Of a DNA stretch of 64,000 nucleotides, positions 47,230 through 56,403 are shown piece by piece. The position numbers and the translations under genes are program-made. The stretch comes from Solibacillus sp. FSL W7-1464 (GTDB lineage: Bacteria > Bacillota > Bacilli > Bacillales_A > Planococcaceae). The stretch covers positions 2,395,001 through 2,459,000 of the forward strand of contig NZ_JBBORC010000001.1 in the NCBI RefSeq assembly GCF_038004425.1, read 5' to 3'. Below the pieces are notes generated by a model. That model searched no databases and had not been told where the DNA came from. It saw only the letters and a program-made list of their open reading frames with translations. Each line of letters begins with the position of its first letter. The first letter of the stretch is position 1.

Positions 47230-48429
47230 TTATTCTTGAATAATTTGATATAAATAAAACATTTCATCTTTATTCACGATCCTCGGTACCGGGTATAGCG
47301 GGTTCGCTTCTTGTAATGCGCGCTCTACCATTAATGGCACATCACGGTTGATAATACCGGGTATTTTACGAGGAATTCCCATCTTTTTATTCATCTCTTC
47401 AATTGCTTCGATAAATAGCTCTGCCTTTTTTTCATCGTTATCGGTTATTTTCCCGATCCCTACAATTGTCGCCAGTTCTGCTAATGGCTTAGCAGCACTT
47501 TCCCCGTAAAATCGCAGAACATGAGGCAGAATAACCGCATTGGCAAAACCATGCGGAATTTGATAAAAACCGCCGAGTGTATGAGCAATGGCATGAACAT
47601 ATCCTACATATGCCCGGGTAAATGCAAGCCCTGCCAAATATGAAGCACGTTGCATTTCGCTTCTTGCTTTCATATCTGTCCCATCATCATAGGCACGCAC
47701 CAAATACTTAAAAATAATAATAACGGCCTCTCGGGCATATTTTCTCGTTTCCTCGGTATTGCTTTTACCGATATAGGCTTCCACGGCATGTGTCAATGCA
47801 TCCATTCCCGTTGTAGATGTAATGTGCGGCGGCAAATTAACCGTTAATACCGGGTCCAGTACAGCATAGTGCGGTACAAGCACCGGATCCATAATGGCGA
47901 ATTTCTCATGTGTGTCACTATTTGAGACGACTGCGGCAATCGTCCCTTCACTTCCCGTTCCGGCTGTTGTCGGAATTGCAAAAAATGGCGGCATTTCTTT
48001 TCTCACTTTAAATAGCCCCTTTAAATCAGCCAGTGACTTTTCAGGGCGTGCGATCCTTGCTGCTACCGCCTTAGCACAATCCATCGGTGATCCGCCGCCA
48101 AATGCTATAATGCCATCACAATTATGCGCATTATACAATTCCAGCGCTTCTTCAATATTTGTGATAGTCGGATTTGGAACCGTTTTATTATAGACAGTAA
48201 ATGCAATATTTTGCTCCTGTAAGCCTTCTAATAATGTATCCATAAGCCCCAGCTTGTGAATCCCCTCGTCGGTAATCACTAAAAGCATATTTAATTCCAA
48301 ACTTTTCACTAGCTCCGGCAATCTTTCGAGGCTATTTTCCCCTTGGAGTAATTCCGGCTTTCTCCAGTTCATGAGCTTCATACCGACACGCATTGAACTT
48401 TGGACGGTTCTGCAATAGGCTGTATACAT
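47230..48429 (-). CDS. Iron-containing alcohol dehydrogenase
   Basis: A protein of about 399 residues. NAD-binding residues lie in AFGGGSPMDCAKA and TTAGTGSE, with metal-ligand motifs in GMDALTHAVEAY and HAIAHTLGGFYQIPHG. TGGAGTG precedes ATG 48429. Substrate cannot be told from sequence; it reduces aldehydes or oxidises primary alcohols. Monocistronic. Confidence 0.88.
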   Translation of the reverse strand: MYTAYCRTVQSSMRVGMKLMNWRKPELLQGENSLERLPELVKSLELNMLLVITDEGIHKLGLMDTLLEGLQEQNIAFTVYNKTVPNPTITNIEEALELYNAHNCDGIIAFGGGSPMDCAKAVAARIARPEKSLADLKGLFKVRKEMPPFFAIPTTAGTGSEGTIAAVVSNSDTHEKFAIMDPVLVPHYAVLDPVLTVNLPPHITSTTGMDALTHAVEAYIGKSNTEETRKYAREAVIIIFKYLVRAYDDGTDMKARSEMQRASYLAGLAFTRAYVGYVHAIAHTLGGFYQIPHGFANAVILPHVLRFYGESAAKPLAELATIVGIGKITDNDEKKAELFIEAIEEMNKKMGIPRKIPGIINRDVPLMVERALQEANPLYPVPRIVNKDEMFYLYQIIQE

Positions 48430-48527
48430 TGAACGAAACACTCCATTTCTCTCGATTTATGTATCCTTTCTTTAACTATTCCGCATCTACTTTTAAAATT
48501 CCTTGTTTACCACAAAATCCGACCAAC

Positions 48528-48557
48528 AAAAAAACGAACCCGTAACGGATTCGTTCA
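48528..48557 (-). terminator. Terminator after the VWA-like gene
   Basis: ACGAATCCGT and ACGGGTTCGT form a stem followed by a T run on the minus strand. Confidence 0.85.
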
Positions 48558-48567
48558 TAAAACTTTA

Positions 48568-49353
48568 TTAATCGTTTGCAAAAAATACTTTGTCAGCAAA
48601 TGAAATCGGCTGTTTTTCAAAATCCTTCTCGCTCATTGCGATAACAGCCAGGTCGATATCAAGCTCCTGCATTTTCCCTGCCATCACTTGCGGATTCAAT
48701 TTATGGAAATCGGTAAATTGATTGTCCGTAATAATCATGAGATCACGCTGATTATCGATGTAGTCCTGAGTAAAGTATTCAATCGCCTTTTCTATAGCCG
48801 GCATAATTTGGGCTTCCCCGGTTAGATAATGCTGCAAAAATTGATCGAACAATTCAATATCAAGTATTCCATTTTTAAAAAGAAGGGGTTGAGCCGGTAT
48901 ATTGCTAAACGGAAGTATGATTAAATCCCTCTTCTGGACAGCACATAAATTAAATAGCGGTAATATCGTCCCTTTTGTAAAAGTTTCAAACTTATTCATG
49001 GCGTCAGACTGCTGAACGATGACAATCATCGGCGAATAAGTATTTTTTATCTCTTCAAACGGTACGTACAATACATTTCCATCAATGACCGTCCGATCTT
49101 TCATCAATTGCTTTTGTTGGTCCATCGGGAATAAATAATCTTTATCCTGTATTTTCGGCATCGTTGCTTCCACTTCTGCAATCATTTCTTCAAGTGCAAT
49201 TGCTATTTCTGAGACCTCTATGAATAGTGGTTGTCGTCCAAATTTCTCCAGAAACTGTTGCTGCTGATTTTCTTCCAAAGCTTGAAAAGATGCATTACGG
49301 TATAAAAAATGAAGAATTTCATCGGTTAAAACAGTCTTAGAATCATTTGTCAT
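48568..49353 (-). CDS. Uncharacterised VWA-like protein
   Basis: A protein of about 261 residues. The second half alternates strands and helices like a von Willebrand A fold (SPMIVIVQQSDAMNKFETFTKGTILPLF, RDLIILPFS, RDLMIITDNQFTDF). The metal site normally DxSxS reads QQSDAMNKF, so the first Asp is missing. It resembles small CoxE/VWA proteins of Firmicutes. ATG 49353 follows GGAGGGG. Function unknown. Confidence 0.65.
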   Translation of the reverse strand: MTNDSKTVLTDEILHFLYRNASFQALEENQQQQFLEKFGRQPLFIEVSEIAIALEEMIAEVEATMPKIQDKDYLFPMDQQKQLMKDRTVIDGNVLYVPFEEIKNTYSPMIVIVQQSDAMNKFETFTKGTILPLFNLCAVQKRDLIILPFSNIPAQPLLFKNGILDIELFDQFLQHYLTGEAQIMPAIEKAIEYFTQDYIDNQRDLMIITDNQFTDFHKLNPQVMAGKMQELDIDLAVIAMSEKDFEKQPISFADKVFFAND

Positions 49354-49482
49354 CTGAAACCCCTCCATTAGTTTTCAAATTAATACCGATAGTATAGCGA
49401 AAAATAAAATTAAAAAGTAGTAATTTAAACTGTAAAAGAATAACTAACTTTATATTTGTGTTTAATTTGTGTTTTTCTCCAT

Positions 49483-49518
49483 AAAAAAAGCGGTATCTCT
49501 ATCACTAGGATACCGCTC
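49483..49518 (-). terminator. Terminator after the 73-residue gene
   Basis: AGCGGTATCCTA and TAGAGATACCGCT pair imperfectly around a short loop, followed by TTTTTTTAT on the minus strand. Confidence 0.85.
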
Positions 49519-49537
49519 CACACATAAATGTATGTAA

Positions 49538-49759
49538 TTATAATTTTTGAGTTAAAGCGTGTAAAGTATCTTTCAAATCACGATCGCTGTCAGAAAGCTC
49601 AATTAAGTTTTCTAAACGTTCGTGTAAGACAGGACGTTCGATTACTAATTGCTCATGTAAAACTTGAACGAATAATTCAATAAGCATACGATTTTGAATT
49701 AATAATGCTTCTTCCACTCGGTCTGGGTTAATTTTATATTCTTTTACTTTTTTCGCCAT
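49538..49759 (-). CDS. Small hypothetical protein, 73 residues
   Basis: A charged helical protein starting MAKKVKEYKINPDRVEEALL at ATG 49759, with GGGAGG upstream. It has its own terminator. No family is recognised; no membrane helix. Confidence 0.7.
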   Translation of the reverse strand: MAKKVKEYKINPDRVEEALLIQNRMLIELFVQVLHEQLVIERPVLHERLENLIELSDSDRDLKDTLHALTQKL

Positions 49760-49975
49760 TTGAAAATAGCCTCCCTTTTGTTTATACATCGTTATTTTAG
49801 CACACGGCTGTTTAATTTTGTGAAATTATTTCATTTTCAGCAATCGTTTGTGTTTTTCCGTACATCAGCCAGTTGTACCCAGAAAATCTTCGTAAGAAAA
49901 AACTTCATCCCAAGGCATGAAGTTTTTGAAAAGCTCCATTGTAAAATAACATTTCCAACAGCCGGCCTTTCCGAT

Positions 49976-50539
49976 TTAACAGCCGATTTTTTTTACCTTT
50001 TCAATAATTTTCTCATAGATCGGGATCATATGCGCTTCCGTACATTTTTCGGCAACTTCGTCCATTTCGATCCAGCCGACTTCACTGTTTTCATCGAGTT
50101 TCGCCTGAAACGTTGCCTCATCACCGACCTCAAATATATAAGTCACATTGAAATGTAAATGTGCCGCAACATATTTTCCGTTCTTCATATGACCGATTAC
50201 CGGCAGAATATCAAGCGAAATAATATCTTCCTGAATCGCTTTCACTTCTGCAAGTCCCGCTTCTTCCAAAAGCTCTTTTTTTGCCACATTAAATAATTCC
50301 GGATCACCATCTGCATGACCGCCCATCCAGCCCCATGAATTATAAATATTATGATGGGCCATTAATACGCGGGTGCGGTCCGGGTTGAATACAAAAGCAG
50401 AAGCTGTAAAGTGCAGAACTTCATTGTTTCGTGTCAGGACATCTGATAAAGTAACCATTGCACGTAAAATGATGTCCCGATCCTTTTCTTCCTGTTCATT
50501 GTAAGGTACATATTGTTTAATCTGTTCATGTAAGGTCAT
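49976..50539 (-). CDS. Nudix hydrolase
   Basis: A 187-residue protein with a Nudix box near residue 75 (GGHADGDPELF and KKELLEEAG). The metal-binding EExxEE-type Glu residues are present; the first box Glu is replaced by Pro. The substrate, likely a nucleoside diphosphate derivative, is not predictable. Confidence 0.85.
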   Translation of the reverse strand: MTLHEQIKQYVPYNEQEEKDRDIILRAMVTLSDVLTRNNEVLHFTASAFVFNPDRTRVLMAHHNIYNSWGWMGGHADGDPELFNVAKKELLEEAGLAEVKAIQEDIISLDILPVIGHMKNGKYVAAHLHFNVTYIFEVGDEATFQAKLDENSEVGWIEMDEVAEKCTEAHMIPIYEKIIEKVKKIGC

Positions 50540-50580
50540 TTTAATCCTCCCTATTCCTATATAGTTTTAGAAAGATAGTG

Positions 50581-50622
50581 AAAAGGACGTGTCCGCCAAA
50601 CGCATGCGGCACACCTCCTTTT
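50581..50622 (-). terminator. Terminator after yqeY
   Basis: AAAAGGAGGTGTGCCGC and GCGGACACGTCCTTTT form a long stem on the minus strand. Confidence 0.85.
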
Positions 50623-50636
50623 CATAGATTTTTAAT

Positions 50637-51065
50637 TTAGGAAATAAGCGTTTTGACAACTTTTGAAATAGTCGCTCCATCTGCTTTACCATCGAGTAAT
50701 GGCTTTGCAATTTTCATTGCATCTCCCATATTCATGCCTGACGTAATACCTGCTGCCTGAAGCTCAGCTGAAATCTCTTCCTCTGTTAACTGCTTTGGTA
50801 AAAAGCTTTTTAAAATAACTAATTTTGCTTCTTCTTTTTCAATTAAGTCTGAACGTTCCGCTTGCTTTGCACCTTCCAGTGACTGGTTTGTCTGCTTAAT
50901 TTCACGATTAATGACAGCTGTTTCTTCCTGTGGCGTCAATTCAGCGCCCTTTTCCTTTTCTGCGGCATCCAATGCGGATTTCACTAAAGTCAGTACTCCT
51001 TTAGCTAACACATCTTTGTTTTTCATCGCTTGCTTTAATTGGTCAAATACAATTGTTTTTAACAT
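50637..51065 (-). CDS. yqeY: GatB/YqeY domain protein
   Basis: A 142-residue helical protein, MLKTIVFDQLKQAMKNKD ... QTNQSLEGAKQAERSDLIEKEEAKLVILKSFLP, a clear YqeY. The domain is shared with the tail of GatB. The usual Bacillus partner rpsU is not next to it: only 83 nt separate it from the anti-sigma-like gene upstream. Function unknown, maybe tRNA-related. Confidence 0.9.
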   Translation of the reverse strand: MLKTIVFDQLKQAMKNKDVLAKGVLTLVKSALDAAEKEKGAELTPQEETAVINREIKQTNQSLEGAKQAERSDLIEKEEAKLVILKSFLPKQLTEEEISAELQAAGITSGMNMGDAMKIAKPLLDGKADGATISKVVKTLIS

Positions 51066-51148
51066 GCTGTCTACCCCTTTACATTTAAATAAGTATGTAA
51101 CTTATTTGAATTATCTTTATTGTACCATGTACCCTTTCATTTCATATA

Positions 51149-52375
51149 TTATTCATAAACAAATTGTTGAAATAAAGATAACATTTTTTTTGAAGTAGAT
51201 TCCGTAAATGTTGCCAATTCTCTCTTACCAAACGGAAGAATATAAAGAAGACCTTTTTCGTTCTGCCAAACCGTATAGGATTCCCCTTCATTACGAATCA
51301 CGTACAGCGGCGGCTCCGTTATTTCGATCGCCTCTTCATTTATAAGTACTGCTTTCCCGTATATCTCGTTGAATTCTTCAAGAACTTGGTCGGTTAATTC
51401 TATTTCTTTTATTCCATCGGCACGTTCTTTAGGCAAAAGAATTTCCAGACCATAATGAAGGCCTACACCTGCAAATTCAGTGCCTATCCGGTCTTCTGAA
51501 ATTACCGTTTCTTTTAAATTGACATAATCGCCTACTTGAACCGGGTTCTTCGGATCATTTATAAACCATGCAGCAAATTTATCTACAAAAATACGAGGTG
51601 AAATCTGATTATATTCGTTAGTCGTCATATTCTTAACAAATAAAAACATATTATCCTCTACCGCTACTACCGCCCCGGAATTACTTAAACTTTTATTCGA
51701 TGAAAATATAATATTATGTTGCTCTTTAAACTGATCTAATTGTGACTTATAATGTGTTTCCATATAGGACATTCCCATGAAATTTCCATAGGAATTAGCA
51801 ATTCCCGGTAGCATTTTCGAATAATCCCGAAACATCTTTTCTTCCAACTTTTTGTTATAGGCTACCGTTTCTATTAATAGCGGGACAATATTTTCATCAA
51901 ATTTTTCTTTTGGAATATGATTAGATACGGAAGCTGATGCTAACACACCTGTAAGGTCGCTTTCATTCCATTTTTGTTCAAGGAAATTTTTCGCCTGCTG
52001 ACGATCCTCATCTGTAATTGTAATTCCGATACTCTTTGCATATTTCGGTATACCTATAATCTCCACCATTTGTAAGTAAGCATTAGCACGACTTGTCTCT
52101 GTACCGCCTTTATATTCCATTTCTTCAAGTACAGTGATAAATTCAAATAAATCTTCATTCGTAGGTTGGTCAGCCTGGCTAAGATCCATCATTTCCGGAA
52201 TAAATATCTGCCAGGTAAAAAGGAACAGAGTCACAATAACTGCAGGCACTAAATAATAGCCCATCTTCTCCTTTTTGTTGCGAGGCTTTTTAAGTAATAG
52301 AGCATTTTTTACAGCAGTTTCACTTTCCGATAGATCCCCTGCAACATCGATTAATGCTTTTTTGAACTCATTCAT
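51149..52375 (-). CDS. Membrane anti-sigma-like protein (DUF3600 type)
   Basis: A 408-residue protein with a short cytoplasmic N-terminus, one membrane helix (about 40-60) and a large extracytoplasmic domain. It overlaps the ECF sigma gene by eight bases. The architecture fits DUF3600 anti-sigma proteins of Bacillus. I infer it holds the sigma factor until an envelope signal arrives. Confidence 0.72.
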   Translation of the reverse strand: MNEFKKALIDVAGDLSESETAVKNALLLKKPRNKKEKMGYYLVPAVIVTLFLFTWQIFIPEMMDLSQADQPTNEDLFEFITVLEEMEYKGGTETSRANAYLQMVEIIGIPKYAKSIGITITDEDRQQAKNFLEQKWNESDLTGVLASASVSNHIPKEKFDENIVPLLIETVAYNKKLEEKMFRDYSKMLPGIANSYGNFMGMSYMETHYKSQLDQFKEQHNIIFSSNKSLSNSGAVVAVEDNMFLFVKNMTTNEYNQISPRIFVDKFAAWFINDPKNPVQVGDYVNLKETVISEDRIGTEFAGVGLHYGLEILLPKERADGIKEIELTDQVLEEFNEIYGKAVLINEEAIEITEPPLYVIRNEGESYTVWQNEKGLLYILPFGKRELATFTESTSKKMLSLFQQFVYE

Positions 52376-52865
52376 GACGAAGCACCTCCCATTCTCCTTC
52401 CAGTACTGGCCTTAATTGTTCGCGACCCCGCCTTAACCGGGTCTTTACGGTATTTTCGTTAATCTGCAATATGGCCGCCACTTGCAGGACACTCATTTCT
52501 TCGTAGTAATACAATATTATTGGTTCCCGGTATTTCAATGGCAGCTTTAAAATAGCTGCCCCGATACTGGATCGTTCTTCTTGCTGGATGACATGATCAT
52601 GGTCCGTCGCTTTCATCCACCATTTCGTTTCAAATTGTATTTTTTTATACGCCCAGCTCTTTAAGTAATCTTTACTTTTATTAACCGTCATTTTTGTTAA
52701 ATATGCTCTTAATTGACCGCTTTCCGAGTAGTCGGTCTGCATAAACTTTATGTAAACATCTTGTACAATGTCTTCGGCAGCATGCCGATTTTTGGTGTAA
52801 AAGTATGCGATGCGCAACAAATGCTTACTGTATTCATCAATAATCTGCCCGATATCCTCATTCAT
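52368..52865 (-). CDS. ECF RNA polymerase sigma factor
   Basis: A 165-residue protein. Region 2: IIDEYSKHLLRIAYFYTKN and AAEDIVQDVYIKF. Region 4: LPLKYREPIILYYYEEMSVLQVAAIL with helix TVKTRLRRGREQL. AAAGGAGGG precedes the ATG. A TGAAAC/CGTTTA promoter upstream suggests self-activation. Confidence 0.88.
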   Translation of the reverse strand: MNEDIGQIIDEYSKHLLRIAYFYTKNRHAAEDIVQDVYIKFMQTDYSESGQLRAYLTKMTVNKSKDYLKSWAYKKIQFETKWWMKATDHDHVIQQEERSSIGAAILKLPLKYREPIILYYYEEMSVLQVAAILQINENTVKTRLRRGREQLRPVLEGEWEVLRHE

Positions 52866-52891
52866 ATTACGCCGCCCTCCTTTCTACATTG

Positions 52892-52920
52892 TAAACGATT
52901 GCCAATGGGCTCACGTTTCA
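52892..52920 (-). promoter_or_regulatory. Candidate autoregulated ECF promoter
   Basis: TGAAAC (52920-52915), 17 bases, CGTTTA (52897-52892) on the minus strand matches the classical ECF -35 and -10. It ends about 27 nt before the ECF sigma start codon. Confidence 0.6.
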
Positions 52921-52929
52921 AAAAAACAA

Positions 52930-52962
52930 AAAAGTATAAGAAGTTTCCTCCCTATACTTTGG
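52930..52962 (-). terminator. Possible terminator after phoU
   Basis: AAAGTATA and TATACTTT pair around a 14-nt loop, followed by TTTGTTTTTTT on the minus strand. Confidence 0.55.
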
Positions 52963-52966
52963 ACAT

Positions 52967-53620
52967 TTAATTATTCAGTTCATAATGCTTTCCTTTTACA
53001 AGATAGAATAAATGCTCTGCAATGTTTGTTGCGTGGTCTGCCGCGCGTTCGATACAGCGGCAGACGTAGGATAAACTCGTCACTTGTGCCACATGCTCGT
53101 TGGAAACAGAGAGCTTCATCAAGTTACTGAGCGTATTGCCTGTTAATTCGTCGACTTCATCATCAAGATTTGCAATTTCTTTTGCCTTTATAGTATTTTC
53201 CTCAATAAAAGCATCCACAATTTGGCGCAGCATTAAGGTCGTTTTATGAAACATTTCCTCAATCGGTTCCACGCTCGTAACAAATGGCTCTTTTCCGATA
53301 CGAATCGATTCTTTTGCAATATTGACCGCATGATCCCCGATTCTCTCCATATCCGATGCCGCTTTAATGACAACGATCAACCGACGCAAATCAGTCGCAA
53401 CAGGCTGCTGTTTTGCAATCAGTAAAATTACGCGGTCATTTATGATTTCTTCCAACCGGTTTATCTTTGGATCGGTATCAATTACCTGTAATGCTATATC
53501 TATATCCTTTTTCAAAAAGGCTTTAAAAGCCTCCTGTAATGAATGAATGCTTAAATCACAAAGTTCCATTAAATCTTGTTGAACTGCTATTAGATCATGT
53601 TCGAAACGTTCACGAATCAT
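52967..53620 (-). CDS. phoU: Phosphate signalling regulator PhoU
   Basis: A protein of about 217 residues with two copies of the PhoU three-helix bundle, each with the metal motif (ERIGDHAVNIAKE and ERAADHATNIAEH). It modulates Pst transport and PhoR signalling. ATG 53620 has AGGAG ten bases upstream; ATG 53629 is too close to it. Confidence 0.93.
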   Translation of the reverse strand: MIRERFEHDLIAVQQDLMELCDLSIHSLQEAFKAFLKKDIDIALQVIDTDPKINRLEEIINDRVILLIAKQQPVATDLRRLIVVIKAASDMERIGDHAVNIAKESIRIGKEPFVTSVEPIEEMFHKTTLMLRQIVDAFIEENTIKAKEIANLDDEVDELTGNTLSNLMKLSVSNEHVAQVTSLSYVCRCIERAADHATNIAEHLFYLVKGKHYELNN

Positions 53621-53642
53621 CGTTATCATTCTCCTTTTCTAA

Positions 53643-54458
53643 TTATCCAAATCGACCTGAAATATAGTCTTCGGTGCGCTGATCTGACGGTGTCGAGAAA
53701 ATGATATCTGTATTATCGAACTCCACGACTTCACCGTTCAGGAAGAAGGCCGTTTTGTCGGATATACGTGCTGCCTGCTGCATATTATGTGTCACGATGA
53801 CGATCGAATATTGTTCTTTCATCTGCTGTACAAGCTCTTCTACTTTTAATGTCGAAATTGGGTCAAGCGCTGATGTCGGTTCATCCATTAAAATGACATC
53901 CGGTTCGATTGCCAGGCAGCGTGCGATACAAATACGCTGCTGCTGACCACCTGATAATCCATAGGCATTCTGGTTTAAGCGATCTTTTACTTCATCCCAA
54001 ATGGCTGCACCGCGCAGTGACTTTTCTACAATTTCGTCCAGTATTTTCTTATTTTTTATCCCGTGAATGCGTGGCCCGTATGCGATATTATCATAAATCG
54101 ACTTCGGAAAAGGGTTCGGTTTTTGGAACACCATTCCGACTTTCGTGCGAAGTTCTTCCACTTCATAGCCGTTCGAAAAAATATTGCGGCCGCGGTAATT
54201 GATCTCCCCCGATGTACGTACGATCGGCACAAGTTCAACCATCCGATTCAATGCCTTTATATAGGTCGATTTCCCGCAGCCGGAAGGTCCGATAATCGCC
54301 GTCACTTCATTTTCTTTCATTTCCAGGTTGATATCTTTTAAAGCATGATGGTCCCCATACCATAAATTAAAGTTACTGGAATGCATGACATTCGCTTGAT
54401 TCGTTTCGATGCCTATTGCAGGTTGACGCACATCATGTTTCGTTAATAGTTGAACCAT
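53643..54458 (-). CDS. pstB: Phosphate ABC transporter ATP-binding protein
   Basis: A 271-residue ATPase with Walker A (GPSGCGKST), signature LSGGQQQR and Walker B ([12 protein letters not shown]), plus the PstB-typical [14 protein letters not shown]. Single pstB copy, unlike the pair in B. subtilis. Confidence 0.96.
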   Translation of the reverse strand: MVQLLTKHDVRQPAIGIETNQANVMHSSNFNLWYGDHHALKDINLEMKENEVTAIIGPSGCGKSTYIKALNRMVELVPIVRTSGEINYRGRNIFSNGYEVEELRTKVGMVFQKPNPFPKSIYDNIAYGPRIHGIKNKKILDEIVEKSLRGAAIWDEVKDRLNQNAYGLSGGQQQRICIARCLAIEPDVILMDEPTSALDPISTLKVEELVQQMKEQYSIVIVTHNMQQAARISDKTAFFLNGEVVEFDNTDIIFSTPSDQRTEDYISGRFG

Positions 54459-54470
54459 TCTATTTCACTC

Positions 54471-55349
54471 CTAATATCGTTTTTGGAATTTATTTCGGAT
54501 AATGATTGCAATGGAATTCATCGTTAATAGGAAAATCATTAATACGATGATTCCGGCAGATGCCACATACTGGAATGCTTCTTGCGGACGTTTTGCCCAG
54601 TCGAATATTTGCATCGGCAATGCGGTAAATGTATCCAGATAACCGGTTGGTAAAAATTGTAATATTACAGGGATTCCGATCACGACCAATGGTGCTGTTT
54701 CTCCAATTGCGCGGGATAAAGCTAAAATACTACCTGTTAAAATACCCGGAATAGCCGCCGGCAGAACAACCCGGACGATCGTTTGCCATTTTGTCGCACC
54801 CATTCCGTATGAAGCTTCCCGCTGTTCATTTGGCACCGCGCGGATCGCTTCTTGAGCAGCAACAATAATAACCGGTAATATTAGTAAACTCATCGTCAAA
54901 CCGGCCGCCAAAATACTCTTTTCAAAGCCGAACAGCCGAACGAAAATTGTTAATCCCAGCAAACCGAAAACAATTGAAGGAACCCCTGCCAAGTTAGAAA
55001 TATTCATGCGGATAAAATCATTCAATTTATTTTGCTTTGCGTATTCTTCCAAATAGAGCGCTGTACTCACACCTAAAATTATTGATACAGGAGCAACTAC
55101 GCTCATCAGCCATAATGATCCGACCAATGCTGCTTTAATCCCTGCATTTTCAGGGATACGTGACGCGAAGTTTGTAATGAAATTTATATCTAAAAAACCA
55201 AGTCCTTGCGCCAAAATTCGGTAAAGCAGCATACCTAGTGATACTAGGGCAAAACTTGTGGCAATAATGAAAATTATTTTCCACATTTTATTTGAAATGA
55301 GGCGTTTATTCATACGCTTCATTACTAACTCTTCTTGCATATAGCGCAT
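54471..55349 (-). CDS. pstA: Phosphate ABC transporter permease PstA
   Basis: A 292-residue protein with six membrane helices and the permease EAA loop (EASYGMGATKWQTIVRVVLPAAIPGI). GAGAGGAGT precedes the ATG. One base separates it from pstC. Confidence 0.95.
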   Translation of the reverse strand: MRYMQEELVMKRMNKRLISNKMWKIIFIIATSFALVSLGMLLYRILAQGLGFLDINFITNFASRIPENAGIKAALVGSLWLMSVVAPVSIILGVSTALYLEEYAKQNKLNDFIRMNISNLAGVPSIVFGLLGLTIFVRLFGFEKSILAAGLTMSLLILPVIIVAAQEAIRAVPNEQREASYGMGATKWQTIVRVVLPAAIPGILTGSILALSRAIGETAPLVVIGIPVILQFLPTGYLDTFTALPMQIFDWAKRPQEAFQYVASAGIIVLMIFLLTMNSIAIIIRNKFQKRY

Positions 55350-55350
55350 A

Positions 55351-56295
55351 TTAATACTCCTCTCGGAAGCGTTTTGAAATATAGGTTGCGAGCAAGTTCA
55401 TCGCTAACGTGAAAATAAACAACGTGAATCCTACAGCGTAAATCGAGTAGTAAATTGTTGTACCGTAACCGGCATCACCTGTCGTCACTTGAACGATATA
55501 GGCTGTCATCGTTTGAATCGAATCAGTAAAGCCAAAGTCGAATTTTGGTGTAGATCCTCCTGCCAAAGAAACAATCATCGTCTCACCTATTGCCCGGGAA
55601 ATACCTAATACGACAGAAGCGACAATTCCTGATAAAGCGGCAGGCAGAACAACTTTAACGGCCACTTCGAATTTTGTTGCACCTAACCCGAGCGCCCCTT
55701 CACGAATCGACCTTGGAACAGAGCTCATCGCATCTTCGGACATGGAGGTAATCATTGGAAGAATCATAATTCCAACAACGATTCCCGGGCTGATTGCATT
55801 GAAAATTTTCAAATTGGGAATAACCGTCTGTAATATCGGTGTAATGAATGTTAAGGCAAAAAACCCGTAAACAATCGTCGGTACACCTGCAAGTACTTCT
55901 AAAATCGGTTTAATGATTTTTCGTACACGTTCTGATGCATATTCACTTAAATAGATGGCAGCGCCTAAACCAAATGGTACTGCTACAATAATAGCAATCA
56001 GTGTTATTTTAAATGTCCCGAATATTAATGGTAATATTCCGTACAACGGCTCTTTACCTGAAAATGGAAGCCATTCTGTACCAAATAAATAATCTGTAAT
56101 CGACACTCGCGTAAAGAATTCAAATGTCTCGAATATTAGTGTAAATACAATCCCAAACGTCGTAAGAACCGAAATCGTCGCTGCTAGAAATAACCCGAAC
56201 GGTACTAACTTTTCGATTACTTTCTTTCCTTTGCGATTGCGCGAACGCTCGATTAATTGTTGGACACTTACTTGCTCCTGTTGTTTAAGAGCCAT
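55351..56295 (-). CDS. pstC: Phosphate ABC transporter permease PstC
   Basis: A protein of about 314 residues with six membrane helices and EAA loop EGALGLGATKFEVAVKVVLPAAL. ATG 56295 follows GAAGGAG; the frame extends further upstream without a ribosome site. Confidence 0.95.
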   Translation of the reverse strand: MALKQQEQVSVQQLIERSRNRKGKKVIEKLVPFGLFLAATISVLTTFGIVFTLIFETFEFFTRVSITDYLFGTEWLPFSGKEPLYGILPLIFGTFKITLIAIIVAVPFGLGAAIYLSEYASERVRKIIKPILEVLAGVPTIVYGFFALTFITPILQTVIPNLKIFNAISPGIVVGIMILPMITSMSEDAMSSVPRSIREGALGLGATKFEVAVKVVLPAALSGIVASVVLGISRAIGETMIVSLAGGSTPKFDFGFTDSIQTMTAYIVQVTTGDAGYGTTIYYSIYAVGFTLFIFTLAMNLLATYISKRFREEY

Positions 56296-56352
56296 GTGCG
56301 AAAACTCCTTCCAGTCATCTATATAAAATAAAACGATCAATTATTTCTACAT

Positions 56353-56391
56353 TAAAAAATGTGTGGGGGCATGAGAGCCACCCCACACTAT
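56353..56391 (-). terminator. Hairpin between pstS and pstC
   Basis: GTGTGGGG and CCCCCACAC form a strong stem followed by ATTTTTT. It sits inside the operon, so it is likely a partial terminator or mRNA-stability stem that raises pstS over the rest. Confidence 0.8.
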
Positions 56392-56403
56392 TAAACATCG
56401 AAA

